A DNA stretch of 64,000 nt. Source: Pararheinheimera marina. GTDB taxonomy: Bacteria > Pseudomonadota > Gammaproteobacteria > Enterobacterales > Alteromonadaceae. Below, piece after piece: positions 1 through 8,243 of the stretch. The first letter of the stretch is position 1, and the number at the start of each line of letters is the position of its first letter. The notes under the pieces were generated by a model that ran no database searches, was not told where the DNA came from, and worked only from the letters and a program-made list of their open reading frames with translations. Made by a program: the position numbers and the translations under genes. The stretch is taken from positions 1 to 64,000 of the forward strand of contig NZ_JBHSGB010000003.1 of NCBI RefSeq assembly GCF_042654345.1. Direction: 5' to 3'.

Positions 1-4
1 AAAA

Positions 5-97
5 GTGATCGGATAAAACCGAAATAGGCGATCGGATTAAACCGAAATGGGTGATCGGATTGGACCGAAATGAGTGATCGGAATCAGCCGAAGCATG
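5..97. repeat. Tandem 23-bp repeats, probable IS21-like element end
   Basis: Four head-to-tail copies of a 23-bp unit (GTGATCGGAT, three variable bases, ACCGAAAT) begin at 5, 28, 51 and 74; the last copy diverges and ends near CCGAAGCATGCAGG. Clustered direct repeats at an element's end are typical of IS21-family transposons, where they bind the transposase. The transposase genes would lie left of the window. The repeats stop exactly where the WYL gene loses its 3' end. The family assignment is inferred from the repeat style only. Confidence 0.55.
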
Positions 98-668
98 CAG
101 GGTTTAGCCTATAGCATTTAATACTGTTTTTATGCAGGGAATGGTATCGGACATCCAACTGCTTTTCATCGAGCAGGGCCTGCTGGAGCTGACGCAATAT
201 TTGTTCATCTAAAGCAGGAGGTTGTAGGGGCATGGTGGGCGTCACTGAAACAAATTTATCCGGGCTCTTTGTGTTTGCCACACTTTGTTTTAACGCATTC
301 AATTTTTGGTTGGCCTGAGCAAAAAGCGGGGCGATGCTACTTAATAATGGGGCGGGTAATAACTGACGTACCTGACTTTCGACTAAAGCCAAGCTCAAGG
401 CTTCAGTGACCGTCAACGCGGAAAAATGAAGCCCAGCCCCTGCAAGCCAATGCCAGCCATAGGGAATGCTTTTGTCATTACACTGGATGGGAAAAATAGC
501 CGACAACTCCTGTAAATCTCTTTCGACAGTGCGTTTGGATATCTGAAAACCGGAATCGGCCAGTTTCTGCGTAAACACTTTTGATTCAAGTCCAGGCCCA
601 TGGGATGGCAACAGTTTTAATAACTCCCAGTGCCTGGCTATAGTGGTTTGGCTCGATGACGCTGACAT
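84..668 (-). pseudogene. WYL-domain transcriptional regulator, 3'-truncated
   Basis: About 194 residues survive. Residues 1-75 form a DeoR-like winged helix (including SKRTVERDLQEL, a typical recognition helix), followed by a linker and the first strand of a WYL domain (DVRYHSL, then YRLNP). Full WYL regulators run to about 300 residues or more; this one stops right after LNP, where repeat DNA of a mobile element begins, so the WYL core and C-terminal extension are lost. The start at 668 is chosen because the longer frame runs back into the upstream gene and its residues look non-coding. It lies 35 bp after the FtsZ-like gene on the same strand and was probably the last gene of that operon. 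Ligand sensing by the truncated protein is unlikely. Confidence 0.8.
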
Positions 669-702
669 AAAATTCCTTGTTTCATTGCCTTGGGATGCAC
701 TT

Positions 703-1653
703 TCAGCACAGAGGTTGGTGATGCCTGATACCGCAGGCCAATAGCAAAACACTGCCGCGCCTGGCACTGTCAGATCTGAGGGTTAAACCCTGCAATATCA
801 GATTGGCCGAAGGTATCTGCTGCGCCAGATAGCTGCCAGTTGCTTCAAACTGTTCAAGCTTAAATGTGTTATCAGCGGCAAGGTGGAGCAGAGCGGCCTG
901 TGCAGAATGAACCGACTGACATTTGATTAAGGGGTTATTTAACAAACGCTGTAAAATCATCGGTATTGAGTCCTCTGCTGCTATATCAGCAATACCAACA
1001 ACAGCCAGTCCATTGTGTGAAATTACCTGCACAAAGTCATTAAAATCAAGATTAATAAGGCCCAGCTCAGACAGCATTTCCAGCAGTGCACATAACAACT
1101 GATATAAAACCTGATGAATTGCCGAAAAAGCCTGTTGCAGACTAAAACCTGCACCCAGCGCTGCTGAAAGTTGATCATTAGGCAGTACCACTACGGCACA
1201 TCCGGTTTGCAACAGCGCAGCTATACCTTGTTCACTCAATTGGTTGCGGCGTTTTCCTTCAAAATTGAAGGGAGTGGCCACAAAAGCCAAGACAGGAATT
1301 TTTAATTCAGCCAGCATGGTTGTAATGGCAGGGGCGGCACCGAGACCATGTCCACCGCCCATGCCTGCAATCATCAGAACTAAATCAGTGTCAGCCAGGG
1401 TTTCGAGCAGATCCTGCTTCGACAACATAGTTGCCTCACGAGCCAGCTCGCTATTGCCGCCACAACCTTCGCCGCCAGCGAGTTCAAAACCCAATAAAAC
1501 TTTATGCTCTGCACTGGCTGCCCGTAATTCAGCTGCTGATGTGCTTGCCGCCACAGTCCGGACATTACCCTGTAAAACAAACTGCCCTAAATGTTCCAGC
1601 GCGGCACAACCCAGCCCACCGACACCCAGAATTACAATCTTCGCTTCAGCCAT
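703..1653 (-). CDS. Divergent FtsZ/tubulin-family GTPase (FtsZ-like paralogue)
   Basis: This 316-residue protein spans the FtsZ globular fold without the acidic C-terminal tail that binds FtsA and ZipA. Seen: N-terminal nucleotide loop GVGGLG at 10-15; a tubulin signature at 97-107 reading GMGGGHGLGAA, where FtsZ has GGGTGTGAA; the FEGKRR block at 131-136; PND at 158-160; and a T7 loop N201-L-D203-F-N-D206 keeping the NxDxxD pattern that drives GTP hydrolysis. It ends at a strand like FtsZ's final IATG strand. The signature Thr is replaced by His, so nucleotide affinity may differ. A good ribosome site (AAGGAGG) precedes the start. It lies outside any division cluster, between JAMM and WYL genes, so a specialised or defence-linked filament is more likely than cell division. 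Family certain; role unknown. Confidence 0.85.
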   Translation of the reverse strand: MAEAKIVILGVGGLGCAALEHLGQFVLQGNVRTVAASTSAAELRAASAEHKVLLGFELAGGEGCGGNSELAREATMLSKQDLLETLADTDLVLMIAGMGGGHGLGAAPAITTMLAELKIPVLAFVATPFNFEGKRRNQLSEQGIAALLQTGCAVVVLPNDQLSAALGAGFSLQQAFSAIHQVLYQLLCALLEMLSELGLINLDFNDFVQVISHNGLAVVGIADIAAEDSIPMILQRLLNNPLIKCQSVHSAQAALLHLAADNTFKLEQFEATGSYLAQQIPSANLILQGLTLRSDSARRGSVLLLACGIRHHQPLC

Positions 1654-1692
1654 AAGCCCTCCTTTATTATCTTAAGTAGATTAAAGAAAGGC

Positions 1693-1709
1693 GCGACATA
1701 ATGTGTCGC
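1693..1709 (-). other. Short hairpin between JAMM and FtsZ-like genes
   Basis: GCGACA and TGTCGC (1693-1698 and 1704-1709) form a 6-bp stem with a 5-base loop in the 126-bp gap between the two genes. No T-run follows on the minus strand, so it is not a convincing terminator. It could mark an mRNA processing or binding site. Confidence 0.3.
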
Positions 1710-1779
1710 AGTGCTGCAGCTTCAGTTGAAAACAGCGTCAGTGCACCATCAAAGCCTTGCTTTGAGGTGAACAAACTCG

Positions 1780-2454
1780 TTATTCGGACACTTTAATATT
1801 TCTAAGAGCAAACCCCAAAGCTGGACAAATCAGGTTCACTTTCTTGTCTGCGCGTTTACGATAGTCATCTCCTGCCCAAACATAAGCCTTCACCCAGAGT
1901 GTCAGATTATCGTATTGAAAACGAATACAGCTTAAATCGTCCATCCACTGATCTGCTCGTTTTGTTGGCTCATCACGCTGATAGACAGTGACAACTAAAC
2001 CCACCCGGTAATCTTTGTTATTTTCTTCCTGCTCATACTTCACCGAATTAAAATCTCCGGTCGAGAAGTGGTATAACTGCTGACGTTCGAGATCTAACTC
2101 GGTCTTTACGTTGTCCTGTGCAAAACTGTATGGATGGCTGTGATAATCACCTAAGTATTTGAGCTCAGGAAAAAAATAATTGATGAAGTTACTTTTTAAC
2201 GCATAAGCCTCATCTTTGGGGGTAACCATCGTTTTTTCACGGGATGCCGAAGTGGATACATCTGCACTTGTGACGTGATAGACAACAGCGCCGTTATTTA
2301 ATGCAGTCTCGTGGCCCCATAAGTTACCAAAAGTCTCCAGATGAATTTCTGTACCGTCTTCCAGTTTCGAATGGTCAACTTGAAAAGCTTCGAGTGCTGC
2401 TGTGATGATGGTAAAAAATGCCTGTTCAGACAGCGAAACGATTGAATTACTCAT
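1780..2454 (-). CDS. JAMM/MPN (JAB)-domain protein
   Basis: This 224-residue soluble protein has the marks of a JAMM metallo-isopeptidase: a Glu in ETFGNLWG (residues 40-47, resembling the family's E-x-G-x-L-x-G strand), the zinc pair H105-S-H107-P in GDYHSHP, and a downstream T-x-x-D ending at D121. In the standard motif a Ser lies eight residues after the second His and the Asp three further; here that span is three residues longer, so the zinc site is plausible but not canonical. JAMM proteins cut isopeptide bonds of ubiquitin-like tags or process small sulphur-carrier proteins. No E1, E2 or ubiquitin-like gene is seen nearby; the downstream partner is the FtsZ-like GTPase on the same strand, 126 bp away. 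Substrate unknown. Confidence 0.65.
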   Translation of the reverse strand: MSNSIVSLSEQAFFTIITAALEAFQVDHSKLEDGTEIHLETFGNLWGHETALNNGAVVYHVTSADVSTSASREKTMVTPKDEAYALKSNFINYFFPELKYLGDYHSHPYSFAQDNVKTELDLERQQLYHFSTGDFNSVKYEQEENNKDYRVGLVVTVYQRDEPTKRADQWMDDLSCIRFQYDNLTLWVKAYVWAGDDYRKRADKKVNLICPALGFALRNIKVSE

Positions 2455-2653
2455 GAACTTCTCATTTGTTCCTATTTTAGTTTGATTTTGCCATAGTTCT
2501 GCTAGACATCACAATACTGATTTGTAGTCTTTTAATTCAGAGTTTTATAAACCGAAAATGCAAGTGAAGTGTCCGGAGGCATGCAATACCAGTTCGTCAA
2601 TTTTTTGCCAATCATTGATGCTTCGTGAACAAAAGCAGTTAAACAATACTGCA

Positions 2654-3079
2654 TTAGTGCCCAGGGGGAACTTTCACCACACCAACCTTCCTGCCCTTTG
2701 CATCCAGCTTTACGCCATTGGGTTTAACAGTGCCCTGATAGCGGCCTTTGGCGTCGTAACTGCGGCCGTTGCTGGTGGTTCTTGCCTGAAATTTGCCTTT
2801 GGCATCGTATTCTCTGCTGCCATGCTGTAGCTGCACTGTTTTGCCTAAATAACGGCCTTTAGCGTCATGGTGTTTGCCTTGAGTGGTGGTTTTTCCTAGA
2901 TATTTGCCTTTTGCATCATAGTGTTGCCCAGTGGCTGATGTTCTGCTGACGAGCTTGCCTTTGGCGTCGTAGGTTTTGCTGGCAAGGTTTTTTGTGGTGC
3001 CGTTTGGCTGGGTGTTGGCCGCCAGTGCACCAAAGCTTAGAGCCAGCAGCAGCGCAGCGAAGATGTATGTTTTACGCAT
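2654..3079 (-). CDS. Small exported protein with YDAKGK/R repeats
   Basis: This 141-residue protein has a clear signal peptide (MRKTYIFAALLLALSF, cleavage near ALAA) and then seven imperfect units of about 17 residues built on DAKG(K/R) followed by four residues and Thr, often with a Tyr in front. The start at 3079 is chosen because GGAG stands 8 bases upstream and the signal peptide begins there; the longer frame has no ribosome site. The mature part is very basic and rich in Gly, Thr and Lys. It probably acts in the periplasm or at the cell surface. No known domain is recognised; the pattern resembles short Tyr-Asp-type repeats but is not a true YD/RHS repeat. Confidence 0.75.
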   Translation of the reverse strand: MRKTYIFAALLLALSFGALAANTQPNGTTKNLASKTYDAKGKLVSRTSATGQHYDAKGKYLGKTTTQGKHHDAKGRYLGKTVQLQHGSREYDAKGKFQARTTSNGRSYDAKGRYQGTVKPNGVKLDAKGRKVGVVKVPPGH

Positions 3080-3328
3080 CAGCAAAGCTCCAAAAAGTGT
3101 TTCCCAATTAACTGCCAGTAATGTTGAAAGTTGCCTGAACAAAAAGCGATCTGAACAATAAAAAACCTGAAGTGATTGTGTAGCCTTTTGTGCCGAAAAA
3201 CACCGTGGCAGCAGATGCTGGCAAAAAGTGATGTATGGGAACAATACATGTATCTTCATCCAGTCTTTGTTTTCTGCAGATTTGCTTTAGGCTAAGCGCA
3301 TTAAAAGCTTGCAGGGAGTAAACAATAT

Positions 3329-4327
3329 ATGTGGTTTGAAGAACTCACAGGTTTTGCCGAAGATGCGGCAACAATCTACTCTCAGCTGTTTTATTCAAAT
3401 GGGCAGCTATACAACAACATGAATGGCCGGGCTTTTGTGTGTGGGGAGCTCAGCACGCCAAAGCTTGCCGAGTTGCGGCAAATGGTGAAGCCGTTGCAGC
3501 AGGCGCTGGCAGGTAAACTCAGGCTATCGGAAACCGTCGCAGATGTGCAGGCATTACATCGCGACCCTAGCAACGCCGGTGCATTCTTTCAGGTGGCTTC
3601 ACAATTTAATTTGCTGGAAATGGTGTCACCAGATAAAAATCCCGAGCATGGTATCAGCAATTACCAGTACGACCGTACCCAGGGCCCGGCCTGCGCTATT
3701 GCTTGTGGCGCCGACACTATTTATCGCAATTATTTTGTTGAGGTAGATGGCAAGGTTGGCCAAAGCAAAAGCCGGCAACTTGATATGCTGTCGGACTTCG
3801 CCGCAGCAGTTGGCAATACCGAAACACAATATTGGCGTATGCAAAATGGTTATGTGCTGCCAACAGCACAAGGCTTAAACGTGCTGGATCTGCGGCTAAG
3901 CCAATGCAGTGAAGCGGCTTTAGATGAGCTCAGGTCACAACTTCGTATCGGCATTCAGTCCAATACACAAGTAACGTTGCCGCACTGTCAGCATCTGGTT
4001 ACCCAGGCTTATTGTTCTGCTTTGCCGGTGGCTTATTGCACTTTTGAAAGTCAGCAATGGGTGCGGTTTGCACAATTAATACTGGATGCCGCTTACGAAG
4101 CCACATTCGCTGCAGCCGTTATCAATGCCGTTGCCACCGGCAATAACAAAGTGTTTTTAACGTTGCTGGGAGGGGGCGCTTTTGGCAATAAAACCGAATG
4201 GATTGTGGCAGCCATTCAAAGGGCGATTCGGCTGTATCAGCATTGTGCACTCGATGTGCAGATTGTTAGCTACGGCAGAGCCAGGCCCGAAGTCAGGCAA
4301 CTTATTGCAGACTTAAACCAACCCTAA
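3329..4327 (+). CDS. Conserved macrodomain-like protein
   Basis: This 332-residue cytoplasmic protein has no signal peptide. I recognise it as a widely conserved uncharacterised type, starting WFEELTGF, with NAGAFFQVASQFNLLEM (about 84-100), TQGPACAIACGADTIYRNYF (about 120-139) and LTLLGGGAFGNKTEWI (about 282-297). The last block, with its LLGGGAFG loop, resembles the phosphate-binding loop of macrodomains, which bind ADP-ribose; this is inference from pattern. The next gene starts within a few bases of its stop and encodes a Nudix hydrolase, which fits a role in ADP-ribose or NAD turnover. An amidase or glycohydrolase role cannot be excluded. Confidence 0.7.
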   Translation: MWFEELTGFAEDAATIYSQLFYSNGQLYNNMNGRAFVCGELSTPKLAELRQMVKPLQQALAGKLRLSETVADVQALHRDPSNAGAFFQVASQFNLLEMVSPDKNPEHGISNYQYDRTQGPACAIACGADTIYRNYFVEVDGKVGQSKSRQLDMLSDFAAAVGNTETQYWRMQNGYVLPTAQGLNVLDLRLSQCSEAALDELRSQLRIGIQSNTQVTLPHCQHLVTQAYCSALPVAYCTFESQQWVRFAQLILDAAYEATFAAAVINAVATGNNKVFLTLLGGGAFGNKTEWIVAAIQRAIRLYQHCALDVQIVSYGRARPEVRQLIADLNQP

Positions 4328-4342
4328 ATGCAGGAACAAACC

Positions 4343-5167
4343 ATGGCAGAGCAGCAACAGTGGCAAATTGCAGCAGCACAGGCATACGGTGCTGTGCTGA
4401 TAAATGCGCGGGGTGAAATACTGCTGCGTGAACCCAGCAATCATTTTGACGGTTATGTATGGACCTTTGCCAAAGGCAAACCCGACGCCAACGAACAGCC
4501 AGCCGATACGGCGCTACGCGAGCTTTATGAAGAAACAGGTTACCGCGCGCGCATTATCGGGGTATTACCGGGAGTATTTGAAAGTGGCAACAGCAGCTCG
4601 GCATTTTTTCTGATGCGTGCAGAAGAAGGCCAACGGCAAGAAGCGTTCAGTTGGGAAACACAGCAAATTCAATGGTTTTCATTCAGTCAGGCCAAAGCAA
4701 GAGTTGCGCTTTCTACCAACAAGCTGGGCCGGCAGCGCGACCTCGCCATACTGGACGCGGCAGAGCGTTGGTTTTTAACCTGCTTACCGCTTTGTTTGTT
4801 GGGGAAGTTTCCGGCAGTAAAAACCGACTGGCAAACCGAAGCGCTACCAGGTACCCACAGCCGTATTGAGCTTAATCTTACTTTTAGCCGGATGCAGGCC
4901 GCGGCGCTGATGCAGGGTGCAATTCCAGAGGAAATGGAAGAAAAATGGTTCAGCTACTTTGATAATAACGTGCTGTACCAGCACCGCAGCTGGACAGGCG
5001 TTTGTATCGACGAAATACATTTGACCGAGCTTGCCGACGGCAGCTTTAGAGCCACCCACGCTTTAGTAAACCGAAACCCGGAGCAGTATGCTGCAGTGGA
5101 TGATAAAGAAGACAAAAAGCGGATTAAAAGCATGTTGGAAAGTGCTGTTCATATCAGGTTTGAATGA
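4343..5167 (+). CDS. Nudix hydrolase with C-terminal partner domain
   Basis: The N-terminal half is a Nudix domain with a complete box, G-x5-E-x7-RELYEETG (about residues 50-71), which binds Mg2+ for hydrolysis of nucleoside diphosphates linked to another moiety. The C-terminal half (about 160-274) carries FDNNVLYQHRSWTGVCI and VNRNPEQY; I take this to be a conserved domain that also occurs with ADP-ribose-type proteins, but cannot name it. The start at 4343 is favoured because AGGA lies 8 bases upstream; an in-frame ATG at 4328 directly follows the previous stop. The two genes are clearly one transcript. Substrate (ADP-ribose, NAD-derived or other) is not shown by sequence. Confidence 0.8.
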   Translation: MAEQQQWQIAAAQAYGAVLINARGEILLREPSNHFDGYVWTFAKGKPDANEQPADTALRELYEETGYRARIIGVLPGVFESGNSSSAFFLMRAEEGQRQEAFSWETQQIQWFSFSQAKARVALSTNKLGRQRDLAILDAAERWFLTCLPLCLLGKFPAVKTDWQTEALPGTHSRIELNLTFSRMQAAALMQGAIPEEMEEKWFSYFDNNVLYQHRSWTGVCIDEIHLTELADGSFRATHALVNRNPEQYAAVDDKEDKKRIKSMLESAVHIRFE

Positions 5168-5332
5168 ATATGGCTTGGTTCGTGATAGGCTATTGGCATT
5201 AAATATTGCCAGGTTTCAGCTATTTATCATTCGCGAAATTCAATTTTTTAGGTACATTAGCCCGCAAACTAATTAGACGGCAGCATTAGCCTTCGCCACA
5301 TTTGCTGCAACGGGCTTTAACAAGGATTTTCC

Positions 5333-6919
5333 ATGCTCCAAGACATCAAAAAAACACTCTGGTCGACCGCCGACAAACTACGCGCCAACGTCGATGCAGC
5401 TGAATACAAACACATTGCCCTTGGCCTGATTTTCTTAAAATTTATCTCTGACTCGTTCTCAAGCCGTCAGGCGGAGCTGCGTAAGCGTTTGGCAGATGAG
5501 AGCGATGAACTCTACTTCGCTGATGCAAGCTCTGATGATATCGATGCTGAGCTGGAAGACCGCGACTACTACAAATCGGCCAACGTGTTTTGGGTGCCGG
5601 AAACTGCCCGCTGGGAAGCCTTGCGTGCCAATGCCAAGCAAGCCGATATCGGCAAACGCATTGATGATGCATTAGCCGCCATTGAACTGGAAAACCCAAG
5701 CCTCAAAGGCATTTTGGATAAACGCTACGCCCGTGCCCCGCTACCAGATGGCAAGCTCGGAGAGCTCGTTGATTTAATCTCCACCATCGGTTTTGGCGAA
5801 GACCAATCCAAAGCCCGCGATATCTTAGGCCAAGTGTACGAATACTTTTTAGGCCAGTTCGCCAGCGCAGAAGGCAAAAAAGGCGGGCAGTTCTATACGC
5901 CACAGTCTATCGTCAACACCTTAGTGGCCGTACTCGACCCGCACCAAGGCAAAGTGTACGACCCATGCTGTGGCTCGGGCGGTATGTTCGTGCAGTCGGA
6001 AAAGTTTATCGAAGCGCATGGCGGTAAGCTGGGTGATGTGTCGATTTATGGTCAGGAATCCAACCCGACCACATGGCGCTTGGCGGCAATGAACCTCGCC
6101 ATTCGCGGTATCGACTTTAACTTAGGTCGTGAACCAGGCGACACCTTTACCAAAAACCAGCACAGCGATTTACGCGCCGACTATATCCTCGCCAACCCGC
6201 CATTTAACATCAGCGACTGGTGGCATGGCAGTTTAGAAGGCGACCCACGCTGGATGTATGGCACTCCGCCACAAGGCAACGCCAACTATGCGTGGCTGCA
6301 ACATATGTTGTATCACTTAAAACCAACTGGCCGCGCCGGTATTGTGTTGGCCAATGGCTCGATGTCATCCAGCCAAAATAGCGAAGGCGATATCCGCCGC
6401 GCCATGGTTGACGCCGACGTGGTGGAAGTGATGGTCGCCCTGCCAGGCCAGCTGTTTTTTAACACCCAAATTCCAGCGTGTTTATGGTTTTTAACCAAAC
6501 AAAAAACCGCACGCAAAGGCGAAGTGTTGTTTATAGACGCTCGCAAACTGGGCCGGATGATTAGCCGTGTGCAAAGCGAGCTGGACCAAGCCGCCATTGA
6601 CCGTATTGCCAATACCGCCAAAGCATGGCGCCTCTCTTCTACAAAGAGTGAAGATATGTCCGGCGTTGAAGGCTTTGAGCAAGGTTATCAGGACATCGCC
6701 GGTTTCTGCCGCAGCGTCCCGCTCAGCGAAATTGCCGAGCATGGCCATGTGCTAACGCCAGGCCGTTATGTCGGCGCAGAAGAAGTGGAAGATTGCGACG
6801 AAGCTTTTGCCGACAAAATGACCATGCTCACTGAGAAACTAGCTGAACAAATGGCCAAGGGCGCAGAACTGGACCAGTTAATCCGGCAGAAGTTGGGGGG
6901 GCTGGGTTATGAGTTTTGA
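5333..6919 (+). CDS. hsdM: Type I restriction-modification DNA methyltransferase subunit (HsdM)
   Basis: This 528-residue subunit methylates adenine within the recognition site set by HsdS. It shows an N-terminal helical HsdM domain (starting with KKTLWSTADKLRANVDAAEY), then the methyltransferase core with the AdoMet loop DPCCGSGG (about residue 212) and the catalytic NPPF of N6-adenine methylases (about 288). Length is normal for the family. AAGGA precedes the ATG. hsdS overlaps its last 11 bases. hsdR lies about 6.4 kb downstream, with three other genes inserted between, so the operon is a split type I system. Confidence 0.96.
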   Translation: MLQDIKKTLWSTADKLRANVDAAEYKHIALGLIFLKFISDSFSSRQAELRKRLADESDELYFADASSDDIDAELEDRDYYKSANVFWVPETARWEALRANAKQADIGKRIDDALAAIELENPSLKGILDKRYARAPLPDGKLGELVDLISTIGFGEDQSKARDILGQVYEYFLGQFASAEGKKGGQFYTPQSIVNTLVAVLDPHQGKVYDPCCGSGGMFVQSEKFIEAHGGKLGDVSIYGQESNPTTWRLAAMNLAIRGIDFNLGREPGDTFTKNQHSDLRADYILANPPFNISDWWHGSLEGDPRWMYGTPPQGNANYAWLQHMLYHLKPTGRAGIVLANGSMSSSQNSEGDIRRAMVDADVVEVMVALPGQLFFNTQIPACLWFLTKQKTARKGEVLFIDARKLGRMISRVQSELDQAAIDRIANTAKAWRLSSTKSEDMSGVEGFEQGYQDIAGFCRSVPLSEIAEHGHVLTPGRYVGAEEVEDCDEAFADKMTMLTEKLAEQMAKGAELDQLIRQKLGGLGYEF

Positions 6920-8243
6920 GCCCCAAAATTGGCCATTAGTAAAACTGTCCGACTTGATTACAGTTAAGCATGGTTTTGCTTTTAAGGGCGAATTCTTCAG
7001 TGATGAGCCGACTGAACTTCAATTGACAACGCCAGGAAACTTTGCAATCGGCGGTGGATTTCAATTGGGGAAAGGCAAGTTCTATTCTGGCGAATATCCC
7101 AAGGAGTACGTGCTAAAAAATGGCGATTTAATTGTCACTATGACAGATTTGAGTAAAGCAGCAGATACGCTGGGGTATGCCGCGATGGTCCCAGAAACAG
7201 AGGGTACAATATGGCTTCATAATCAGCGAGTTGGCTTAGTTCAGATAAAGAAAGACGCTCCAGTAGAATTAGATTTCTTGCACTATTTGATGAGAACAGC
7301 TGACTATCGTCATTGGGTTGTGTCAACAGCGACTGGTTCGACGGTAAAGCATACATCTCCCAGCCGTATTTGTGATTATGAATTTCGCCTGCCTCCTATA
7401 TGGCTGCAAGGTGAAATAGGAAGAATCCTTACAGCGCATGACGACCGCATCACTCTACTCCGCGAAACCAATGCCACTTTAGAGGCGATTGCGCAGGCGT
7501 TGTTTAAGTCGTGGTTTGTGGATTTTGATCCGGTGCACGCCAACGCAGGCACGCAATCTCCAAGCCTGCCCCCAGAAATTCAAGCCCTATTCCCAGCCAC
7601 CTTCACCGACTCCCCCCAAGGCCCAATCCCTGAGGGATGGAGTTGGATAACGCTTGATGAGGCTTACGAAATCAATCCGAAACGGCTGTTAAAGAAAGGC
7701 GTGGTCGCAAAATATTTAGATATGGCTAGTGTTCAAACTCAAGGGCATGTCACTGGGGAAGTTATAGATCGAGAGTTTGGCTCTGGGACTAAGTTTTGTA
7801 ACGGCGATACATTATTAGCCCGCATTACCCCATGCCTTGAAAATGGCAAAACAGCATTTGTTGATTTTCTCGAACCAAATGAAACGGGCTGGGGATCTAC
7901 TGAATTTGTTGTTCTGAAACCGAAAGCACCGTTGCCTGATTTCCATGGCTATCTACTTGCGCGGCAATCTGTATTTAGAGAGTTTGCAATCCGGAGTATG
8001 TCCGGTACGAGCGGACGCCAGCGGGTTCAAAATGATGTTTTGGGCAGTTTTAATTTAGCGATACCGGATAAACCAATAGCTACAGCGTTTTCTCAGGTAG
8101 TTACTCCGATCCAACAGAGCATTTCAGCTAATCATAAACAAGCTAAAACTTTGGCACATATGCGTGATACGTTGTTACCCCGCCTAATTTCAGGCCAACT
8201 GCGTCTACCCGAAGCACAAGCCGCAATCGAGGGAATAAGCTGA
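6909..8243 (+). CDS. hsdS: Type I restriction enzyme specificity subunit (HsdS)
   Basis: This 444-residue subunit reads the split DNA target. Two target-recognition domains (about 1-155 and 225-390) are each followed by a conserved helical spacer: LRETNATLEAIAQALFKSWF near 180-205 and MRDTLLPRLISGQL near the C-terminus. The spacers hold HsdM and set the gap length between the half-sites. The recognition domains are A+T-richer than hsdM, as usual for genes that exchange them. The start overlaps hsdM and the stop shares a base with the next start, implying translational coupling. The recognised sequence cannot be read from the protein. Confidence 0.95.
   Translation: MSFEPQNWPLVKLSDLITVKHGFAFKGEFFSDEPTELQLTTPGNFAIGGGFQLGKGKFYSGEYPKEYVLKNGDLIVTMTDLSKAADTLGYAAMVPETEGTIWLHNQRVGLVQIKKDAPVELDFLHYLMRTADYRHWVVSTATGSTVKHTSPSRICDYEFRLPPIWLQGEIGRILTAHDDRITLLRETNATLEAIAQALFKSWFVDFDPVHANAGTQSPSLPPEIQALFPATFTDSPQGPIPEGWSWITLDEAYEINPKRLLKKGVVAKYLDMASVQTQGHVTGEVIDREFGSGTKFCNGDTLLARITPCLENGKTAFVDFLEPNETGWGSTEFVVLKPKAPLPDFHGYLLARQSVFREFAIRSMSGTSGRQRVQNDVLGSFNLAIPDKPIATAFSQVVTPIQQSISANHKQAKTLAHMRDTLLPRLISGQLRLPEAQAAIEGIS

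Noticed and set aside
1244..1675. Plus-strand frame of 143 residues opposite the FtsZ-like gene
   Set aside because: Low-complexity, Pro/Ser/Ala-rich shadow of a gene with strong family motifs; no ribosome site.
1671..1686. CTTAAGTAGATTAAAG as a third PmrA box
   Set aside because: The second hexamer does not match CTTAAG at the right spacing, and the neighbouring genes have no lipid role.
2558..2830. Plus-strand frame of 90 residues across the repeat-protein gene
   Set aside because: It runs antisense through the repeat units and owes its length to them; no family resemblance.
2654..3079. Regular repeats considered as a CRISPR array or YD/RHS element
   Set aside because: Units are contiguous, coding, vary at wobble positions and follow a signal peptide; no spacers.
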